Below are positions 5,926 through 10,139 of a stretch of DNA of 10,139 bases, piece after piece (position 1 is the stretch's first letter; each line of letters opens with the position of its first letter). This DNA is from an uncultured Lachnoanaerobaculum sp. (lineage in GTDB: Bacteria > Bacillota > Clostridia > Lachnospirales > Lachnospiraceae). The position numbers and the translations under genes are program-made. Location of the stretch: assembly GCA_938041725.1 (NCBI GenBank), contig CALISX010000487.1, forward strand, positions 1-10,139. Reading direction: 5' to 3'. Below the pieces are notes generated by a model that saw only the letters and a program-made list of their open reading frames with translations, did no database searches and was not told where the DNA came from.

Positions 5926-7063
5926 ATGGTAGAATTAGATCAATTTAAATCTACACTTTTATCCTATGAAAAACCTTTGCAGCAAGTGAGGGATTCACTT
6001 TGACCTTGCTGGCAAAGAACAAAAAATCATTGAGCTGAATCGTTCCATGGAGGAGCCGGACTTTTGGAACGATCCTGCCAGGTCTGCCAAGATTGTGCGG
6101 GAGGCCAAGCAGCTAAAGGATACGGTGGACCGGTTCTCCAAATTACAGGGGGACTTTGAGGACATCCAGACTTTGATTGAGATGGGCTATGAGGAGCCGG
6201 ATCCGGAGCTGATCCCGGAGATATCTGCTCTGTTGGAGACCTTTGTCCGGGAGGTGGACGCCATGAAGACGGAAACTTTGCTTTCCGGTCCCTATGACAG
6301 CAACAATGCCATTTTGAAGCTGAATGCCGGGGCTGGAGGAACAGAGTCCTGTGACTGGTGTTCCATACTGTATCGGATGTATACCAGATGGGCAGCGGAT
6401 TCCGGCTATACGGTGGAGGTGTTGGATATGCTGGATGGAGACGAGGCGGGGATCAAGTCTGTTACCATTCAGGTAAATGGTGTGAACGCCTACGGCTTTC
6501 TAAAAAGCGAGCATGGGGTGCACCGCTTGGTGCGGATTTCCCCCTTTAATGCAGCCGGCAAGCGCCAAACCTCCTTTGTATCCTGCGACATTATGCCGGA
6601 AATTGAGGAGGATCTGGATGTGGATATCAATCCCGATGATTTGCGCATTGATACCTACCGGTCCTCCGGAGCAGGAGGCCAGCACATCAACAAAACCTCC
6701 TCGGCGGTGCGTATTACCCATATGCCCACAGGGGTGGTGGTACAGTGCCAGAATGAGCGGAGCCAGTTCCAGAATAAGGACAAGGCCATGCAGATGTTGA
6801 AGGCCAAGCTGTTTTTGCTAAAGCAGCAGGCCAATGTGGAGAAGCTCTCCGACATCAGGGGAGATGTGAAGGACATCGGCTGGGGCAATCAGATCCGCTC
6901 CTATGTACTCCAGCCCTATACCATGGTGAAGGATCATAGAACCGGAGCAGAAAGCGGCAATGTGGCTGCGGTGCTGGATGGAGATCTGGAAAAGTTTATT
7001 ACAGCCTATTTGACCTGGCTTAGTCTGGGTTCCCCGCCCAGAAATGCAGGGGAGGCGGAGTAG
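5926..7063 (+). CDS. prfB: Peptide chain release factor 2 (RF2), with programmed +1 frameshift
   Basis: The product recognises UGA and UAA stop codons and triggers peptidyl-tRNA hydrolysis on the ribosome. Frame one runs from ATG 5926 for 25 codons (M-V-E-L-D ... R-D-S-L) and meets TGA at 6001-6003. Skipping T6001 continues as D-L-A-G-K-E-Q-K into the main frame, giving 378 aa in two joined segments, 5926-6000 and 6002-7063. The stop-specificity tripeptide SPF falls at residues 205-207 and the catalytic GGQ at 250-252, the same numbering as in E. coli RF2, which supports the join and the start. The domain order is the usual one: N-terminal helical domain, SPF domain, then GGQ in RSSGAGGQHINKTSSAVR. 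The RBS (GGGTGAG or AAAGGAAAG) is only moderate. A strong terminator follows at 7077-7110. Automated calls that begin at ATG 6047 would lose 40 residues. Confidence 0.95.
5986..6004 (+). promoter_or_regulatory. RF2 autoregulatory +1 frameshift signal
   Basis: The sequence contains AGGGA (5989-5993), acting as an internal Shine-Dalgarno element, followed by CTT TGA C (5998-6004). At low RF2, slow decoding of UGA lets the CUU-bound tRNA slip by one base to UUU, so GAC is read next. The CTTTGAC heptamer is the classic prfB recoding site. The internal SD is less G-rich and sits slightly farther away than in E. coli. Confidence 0.93.
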
Positions 7064-7076
7064 GTGCCAAGGGGAA

Positions 7077-7110
7077 GGCCCTCCCGGAGTATTCCGGGAG
7101 GGCCTTTTTT
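7077..7110 (+). terminator. Strong intrinsic terminator after prfB
   Basis: GGCCCTCCCGGA (7077-7088) pairs perfectly with TCCGGGAGGGCC (7093-7104) around the loop GTAT. Six T follow (7105-7110). It starts 13 bp after the prfB stop. On the minus strand only TT follows the hairpin, so it would be a weaker stop for the PepSY gene arriving from the right. Confidence 0.95.
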
Positions 7111-7196
7111 CGGGGGGAGGTATTATACCCCTTTTCCCCTGGATGTTTTATATCTTCTCTAAGCTTTTGGAAGAGCGGACTGCCTGGGTTCAGAGA

Positions 7197-7784
7197 TTAA
7201 TCATCCAGCAGATCAACGTCCTTGTCCACGATGGCGCCATTGCTTACGGCAATGTCGTAATCATACTCATAGGCACCGCTGATAAATTCCAGATCGTAAA
7301 CTCTGATGCCATTTTCCCATCCCAGCTTTGCCTGAACAAATACTGCATTGGCGGCGGAAATACCTGCATCCTTCAGGGCAATCTCTTTTGCAGCTTCCAT
7401 GGTAATGCCATTTTCGGCCTGGGTGGGAGCAGGCTGGGTAGCGGCAGGCTTGGTGGCAGCAGGAGCTTTCTTATTCTTGTGTACCTCCACATCCTTTTCC
7501 AGAATTTTGTAATTGCTTACGGCGATGGTGTAGTCGTACTCCGTGTTGCCATTGTAGAATTCCAGCTCATATACCTTCACCCCATCTTCGGTGTCGGTTT
7601 TAGCCTTGGTAAAGCTTACCTGGGAAGCGGTAAAGCCTGCATCCTTCAGGGCAACTTCCTTGGCCCGATTCATACCGGTTTGACCTCCCTGTGCAAAAAC
7701 AGTCAGGGGAGCAGTCAAGGCAAGGGCAGCGGTAAGAGCAACAGCAGCTTTGGGTGCAAAGTGTTTAAATTGATTGGTTTTCAT
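7197..7784 (-). CDS. Secreted protein with two PepSY-like domains
   Basis: This 195-aa protein has an N-terminal signal peptide: Lys near the start, a hydrophobic core at about 13-27, and likely cleavage after V-F-A at residue 31. Two homologous PepSY-like repeats follow (about 36-101 and 127-192), separated by a K/A/P/T/Q linker (103-126). Each repeat has the order A-K-E-[IV]-A-L-K-D-A-G, then F-x-x-A-K, G-[IV]-x-V-Y-[ED]-L-E-F, an E-Y-D-Y strand, I-A-V-S-N and a final K-D-V. PepSY domains occur as protease propeptide or inhibitor modules and in cell-surface sensors, so a protease-modulating or ligand-binding role outside the cell is possible but unproven. The start at 7784-7782 is fixed by AGGAGG (7796-7791). 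The promoter at 7915-7943 carries two BlaI-like dyads. The domains resemble the C-terminal PepSY domain of the M56 protein at 8776-10139. Confidence 0.85.
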   Translation of the reverse strand: MKTNQFKHFAPKAAVALTAALALTAPLTVFAQGGQTGMNRAKEVALKDAGFTASQVSFTKAKTDTEDGVKVYELEFYNGNTEYDYTIAVSNYKILEKDVEVHKNKKAPAATKPAATQPAPTQAENGITMEAAKEIALKDAGISAANAVFVQAKLGWENGIRVYDLEFISGAYEYDYDIAVSNGAIVDKDVDLLDD

Positions 7785-7811
7785 AACAGACCTCCTGATT
7801 CAAATTGTTTG

Positions 7812-7829
7812 GATTCGCCTTTGCGAATC
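7812..7829 (-). other. Small hairpin in the leader of the PepSY gene
   Basis: GATTCGC (7812-7818) and GCGAATC (7823-7829) form a perfect 7-bp stem with a 4-nt loop. It lies between the start site (about 7908) and the RBS (7791-7796). No T-run follows on the minus strand, so I do not call it a terminator. It may stabilise the mRNA or be incidental. The rest of the leader of about 120 nt shows only a short GGGA/TCCC dyad near 7842. Confidence 0.4.
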
Positions 7830-7893
7830 GGTGTAGGTGTGATGCTTGGGGAGCGTTCCCGGGTTGTGCCCTCCGGCGGTTGGTTTTTTATTC

Positions 7894-7907
7894 ACTACGT
7901 TTGTAGT
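7894..7907 (-). promoter_or_regulatory. BlaI/MecI-like operator dyad at the start site
   Basis: The dyad ACTACGTTTGTAGT matches the BlaI/MecI-type pattern ACTACA-N2-TGTAGT with one mismatch. It lies immediately downstream of the predicted start site (about 7908) of the minus-strand promoter at 7915-7943. A bound repressor would block initiation. Its centre is 23 bp, about two helical turns, from the second dyad. Confidence 0.7.
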
Positions 7908-7914
7908 TATTGTT

Positions 7915-7943
7915 ATTCTACACTTGTAGTGAATATATGTCAA
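7915..7943 (-). promoter_or_regulatory. Promoter of the secreted PepSY gene
   Basis: On the minus strand a perfect -35 TTGACA (7943-7938) and -10 TAGAAT (7920-7915) are separated by exactly 17 bp. Initiation near 7908 gives a leader of about 123 nt before the ATG at 7784. The spacer and -10 are occupied by the BlaI-like dyad at 7917-7930. Confidence 0.88.
7917..7930 (-). promoter_or_regulatory. BlaI/MecI-like operator dyad over the -10
   Basis: The plus-strand TCTACACTTGTAGT matches ACTACA-N2-TGTAGT with one mismatch (first base). It overlaps the -10 hexamer and the adjacent spacer. Together with the dyad at 7894-7907 it forms a pair whose outer arms, ATTCACTAC (7890-7898) and GTAGTGAAT (7926-7934), are perfect inverted repeats. 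Strong promoter plus double dyad is the layout of BlaI-repressed genes. Confidence 0.72.
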
Positions 7944-7971
7944 GGGGTTTTTAAAATTTTTTTTTATTTTT

Positions 7972-8001
7972 TTCTCAAAACAGGAAGGGAAAAGATATAA
8001 T
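7972..8001 (+). promoter_or_regulatory. Promoter of the histidine phosphatase gene
   Basis: A perfect -10 TATAAT (7996-8001) has TTCTCA (7972-7977) as a weak -35 at 18 bp. A long T/A tract (about 7947-7974) just upstream could act as an UP-like element. The start near 8008 supports translation from ATG 8067, not from the TTG at 8010. Confidence 0.6.
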
Positions 8002-8066
8002 GGAGAAGATTGCTTTTGGGGATGGCCTTTGCCATAGCCGGACAGGCAAGAGAAAGGGGAAGAGGA

Positions 8067-8651
8067 ATGATTTATATTATGCGTCATGGCCAGACAGATA
8101 TGAACAAGGCCAGGGTTCTTCAGGGAAGGAGTGATTATCCTTTAAATGCAGTGGGAATTGCCCAGGCCAAAAGGGTGGGGGAGGCATTTCAAAAACAAGG
8201 CATCGTTTTTGATGCAGTATTCTCCAGCCCCCTGTCCAGAGCCTTTAAGACAGCGTCTTTGGCTTCTTTGGGGAAGGAGGTACAAACAGATCCCAGGATT
8301 ATGGAATTGTACTGCGGCCCCTATGAGGGAATGGATTTAAACAACCTCCCCCCGGAGTTGGAAGCCTTTTTTGCAGACTTTATCCATGTGCCTGCCCCCA
8401 GGGGAATGGAGCCTTTGGAGGATATTGTAAAGCGGGTGGGGAATTTTTTGGAGGATCTGAAAAAGGAGGTGCAGGGGAAGAATGTTTTGATTGCTACCCA
8501 TGCCATTGCCATGAAGGGGGCATTGGAATATTTGACTCCAGAATCCAAAGGAGCCTATTGGTCTAAAAAGGTAAGCAACTGCGAGGTATATGCAACGGAA
8601 CTGGTGCAGGGAAACTATCTAGTGCCAAAGCCCTTTCTGAGGGAGAACTGA
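8067..8651 (+). CDS. Histidine phosphatase family (phosphoglycerate-mutase-like) protein
   Basis: This 194-aa cytosolic protein of the branch-1 histidine phosphatase superfamily begins with the family signature M-I-Y-I-M-RHG-Q-T, with nucleophile H7 next to R6. Further visible residues are R58 in SSPLSRAFKTA, the likely acid E80 in M-E-L-Y-C-G-P-Y-E-G-M-D, and the second catalytic His H145 in VLIATHAIAMKGAL. Length fits small broad-specificity phosphatases (PhoE, CobC, GpmB types). The substrate cannot be told from the sequence. ATG 8067 is preferred because RHG normally sits within the first 10 residues and GGGGAAGAGG precedes this codon. An upstream in-frame TTG (8010) and ATG (8022) would add a tail not seen in the family and sit at the transcription start. 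It is divergent from the secreted PepSY gene and convergent with the M56 gene. A link to either is not evident. Confidence 0.88.
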   Translation: MIYIMRHGQTDMNKARVLQGRSDYPLNAVGIAQAKRVGEAFQKQGIVFDAVFSSPLSRAFKTASLASLGKEVQTDPRIMELYCGPYEGMDLNNLPPELEAFFADFIHVPAPRGMEPLEDIVKRVGNFLEDLKKEVQGKNVLIATHAIAMKGALEYLTPESKGAYWSKKVSNCEVYATELVQGNYLVPKPFLREN

Positions 8652-8664
8652 TACCATCTGATAG

Positions 8665-8741
8665 AAAAAAAGGCCCTTGAGATGCATCCTATAAGCGGCA
8701 AAGTATTTTGCGTTTGTGACAGCATCTCCAGGGGCATTTTT
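8665..8741. terminator. Bidirectional intrinsic terminator
   Basis: Outer stem: GAGATGC (8679-8685) pairs with GCATCTC (8722-8728), extended after one mismatch by CCCT (8674-8677) with AGGG (8730-8733). Inside is a second hairpin, GCAAA (8698-8702) with TTTGC (8707-8711). On the plus strand ATTTTT (8736-8741) follows. On the minus strand a run of seven T (8671-8665) follows. It therefore serves the convergent phosphatase and M56 genes. Confidence 0.82.
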
Positions 8742-8775
8742 CAGTTTGCCCGCCATGGGCAGACCGCTGCAGGTA

Positions 8776-10139
8776 TTACTGGTCTCTGGTATCCGTATCC
8801 CGGTCTAGAATCTGTCCGCTGCTGACAGCGATTTCATAGTCATATTCATAATTTCCGCTGTAAAATTCAATATCATACACCTGTACCCCTTCCTCAGTGG
8901 TTTGATGGGCCTTGGTGAATACTGCCTCGGAGGCAGCAACCCCTGCATCCTGCAGGGCAATGTGTTTGGCGGACTCCAGGGAGATTCCGGCAGAAGTCTG
9001 GGGAGCTTTGGTTTGGGGAGTGGCTGTAGTCTGGGGGGCAGCGGTGGTTTGGGGAGCCGCTGTGGTTTGGGGAGCCGGCGTGGTTTGGGGGGCGGCTGTG
9101 GTCTGAGGAGCCGCTGTGGTTTGGGGAGTGGCTGCGGATTGTGGGGCGGCTGTGGTCTGGGGGGCAGCGGCTGGTGCTGGAGCTGCTGCCGCTGCAGTTT
9201 GGACCGCTGGGGTTTGGACCGCAGGGGCTTGGGCGGGAACTTGGGGCTGGGCAGCGATCCCGGCTGCCTCCTGGCTTTGGGCAGCAGTTTGCTCTGTGGT
9301 TTCGGCTTGTGCTGTTTCCGGCACCGGGGCTTCCTCCTGGGAGGGGGCCGTTTCATTGGCCGCAGCCAAAGTGCTTCCCTTGACTTCTTTTTCCAGGATC
9401 TCATGGCTTTCTACGGATAAAAGATAGCTGTAGGCAGCTCCTCCATGGGTAAATTCAATGGCATACATTTTGATGCCATCCTTGGTGACCTGCTTGTACT
9501 TGGTAAAGTTTACCTCCTGCTGCGTCAGGCCAGCCTCCGCCAGAACCTCCTGCCGGGCCTGCAAAAGATCTGCATTGTTTTGCTTATTCCCCAGACCAAA
9601 AATCTTTAAAGGAGTAATAATCACAATCAGTAAAATTGCAATCCCAATGGCAAGCTTTGGGAAAAAATTCATTTTTTTGGTGGTTTTCATAATGGACAGC
9701 ATTCTCCTTTTTAAATCTTTTTTGCTGGTGTGAAAACAGGTAGTTAACAGGGCATGCCTTTGCCGGGAGCGGACAATGAGATCCAAAATCAGGTTGCAGT
9801 AGGAGAGCTTTAAGTGCTTGTCTGCCTGGAACAGCACTTCTTCGTCACAGGCGCATTCGGCGGTTTCCTCCACTTCCCGGCAAACCATCCAAAGAAGGGG
9901 GTTGAACCAGTGGATGCTGGAAACAAAGAGAATCAGCAGATTGATAATATTGTCTCCATGCTTATAATGGGTCAGCTCATGGGTTAGAATAATGGACAGA
10001 TCCTTCGGGTCATACTCTCCCTTGGGCAAAAGAATCACCGGGGAGGTCAGACCCACCAGCATGGGGGTTTGGGCCAGGGGACAAAGCAGCAGAGGAATAT
10101 TCCTATCCTCCACTTCCATTTCCTTTTTTACTTTCTTAT
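8776..10139 (-). CDS. M56 (BlaR1/MecR1-type) membrane protease with C-terminal PepSY-like domains, 5' end cut
   Basis: The frame is still open at 10139 with no stop or convincing RBS, so the N-terminus lies outside. The ATG at 10119 is internal. Numbering from that Met: the M56 core has SPVILLP, the zinc motif HELTH (47-51), H-W-F-N-P-L-L-W (70-77) and AECACDEEV with E88 as a possible third ligand, then a final TM (about 153-171). In BlaR1/MecR1 a penicillin-binding sensor follows here. Instead there is a PepSY-like domain (183-247), a low-complexity A/P/Q/T linker (248-378) and a second PepSY-like domain (379-440) with A-L-Q-D-A-G, V-Y-D-I-E-F, Y-E-Y-D-Y and I-A-V-S. By analogy the sensor region faces outward and a signal triggers cytosolic-side proteolysis that inactivates a BlaI-type repressor. 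That repressor gene is expected just beyond the right edge. Probable regulator of the 7197-7784 gene, by inference. Confidence 0.87.
   Translation of the reverse strand, partial: KKVKKEMEVEDRNIPLLLCPLAQTPMLVGLTSPVILLPKGEYDPKDLSIILTHELTHYKHGDNIINLLILFVSSIHWFNPLLWMVCREVEETAECACDEEVLFQADKHLKLSYCNLILDLIVRSRQRHALLTTCFHTSKKDLKRRMLSIMKTTKKMNFFPKLAIGIAILLIVIITPLKIFGLGNKQNNADLLQARQEVLAEAGLTQQEVNFTKYKQVTKDGIKMYAIEFTHGGAAYSYLLSVESHEILEKEVKGSTLAAANETAPSQEEAPVPETAQAETTEQTAAQSQEAAGIAAQPQVPAQAPAVQTPAVQTAAAAAPAPAAAPQTTAAPQSAATPQTTAAPQTTAAPQTTPAPQTTAAPQTTAAPQTTATPQTKAPQTSAGISLESAKHIALQDAGVAASEAVFTKAHQTTEEGVQVYDIEFYSGNYEYDYEIAVSSGQILDRDTDTRDQ
8995..9168 (-). repeat. 18-bp tandem repeat encoding A-A-P-Q-T-T linker units
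   Basis: Nearly ten consecutive 18-bp units encode variants of AAPQTT (residues 318-375 of the M56 protein, numbered from the Met at 10119). Variants include AAPQSA, ATPQTT, PAPQTT and ATPQTK. On the plus strand the repeat reads as GGTTTGGGGAGCCGCTGT-like units. The codons vary between units, so the array is not freshly amplified. It lies within the low-complexity linker (8986-9378) between the two PepSY domains and probably forms an extended, flexible, wall-spanning spacer. Copy number may vary between strains. Confidence 0.88.

Noticed and set aside
7122..7127. TATAAT on the minus strand just left of the PepSY gene
   Set aside because: There is no -35 at a suitable distance, and the next feature downstream on that strand is the prfB terminator hairpin. 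It forms a small GGTAT/ATACC palindrome and is probably chance.
7044..8000. Plus-strand open frame of 318 codons overlapping the prfB end
   Set aside because: It crosses the prfB terminator, the PepSY gene antisense and the operator region. Its composition is low-complexity and it has no RBS. The minus strand has a signal peptide and a strong RBS.
8010..8066. Upstream start for the histidine phosphatase (TTG 8010 or ATG 8022)
   Set aside because: It lies at the predicted transcription start and adds residues before the RHG motif that the family lacks. ATG 8067 has a better RBS.
8995..9168. CRISPR-like repeat array
   Set aside because: The 18-bp units are contiguous without spacers, degenerate, and encode an in-frame protein linker.
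8902..9427. Several plus-strand open frames rich in Gly, Trp or Ala over the linker region
   Set aside because: They are antisense shadows of the 18-bp repeat coding region. The minus-strand frame has recognisable PepSY and M56 domains, and the plus-strand frames have no RBS or family pattern.

Overview
The window looks like chromosomal DNA of a gut-type Clostridia (Bacillota), most likely Lachnospiraceae. This is inferred from moderate GC content, strong AGGAGG-type ribosome binding sites, a VanR-like two-component pair, a CIRCE operator and a BlaI/M56-type control region. I ran no database search, so the taxonomy is an inference.

Left part (1-3830): the 5' portion of a tRNA-Gly(TCC) gene on the minus strand is driven by a perfect-consensus promoter that overlaps the end of tadA (tRNA adenosine deaminase, minus strand). 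Divergent from tadA is a two-component operon: an OmpR/VanR-like response regulator followed, with a 1-nt overlap, by a six-helix membrane histidine kinase. The kinase reading frame breaks at a G6 run just before the last strands of its ATPase domain. One extra base would restore a normal C-terminus. An intrinsic terminator follows.

Middle (3834-7110): ftsH (membrane AAA+ zinc protease) has a promoter overlapped by a CIRCE-like HrcA operator and a leader of about 130 nt that can fold into a long nested hairpin. prfB (release factor 2) follows. Its first 25 codons lie in another frame and are joined through the classic in-frame UGA +1 programmed frameshift. A perfect 12-bp-stem terminator ends the block.

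Right part (7111-10139): a minus-strand gene for a secreted protein with two PepSY-like domains has a textbook promoter (TTGACA-N17-TAGAAT) carrying two BlaI/MecI-like dyads, one over the -10 region and one over the start site. A plus-strand histidine phosphatase lies between it and a second minus-strand gene. The two converge on a bidirectional terminator. The second minus-strand gene, cut by the window edge, encodes a BlaR1/MecR1-type M56 membrane metalloprotease. Where BlaR1 has a penicillin-sensor domain, this protein has two PepSY-like domains separated by a long Ala-Pro-Gln-Thr repeat linker. Its C-terminal PepSY domain closely resembles those of the secreted protein.

The most interesting hypothesis is a BlaI-M56 signalling circuit that does not sense beta-lactams: a PepSY-bearing protease sensor controls, through a BlaI-type repressor presumably encoded just beyond the right edge, a secreted PepSY protein of the same domain family.
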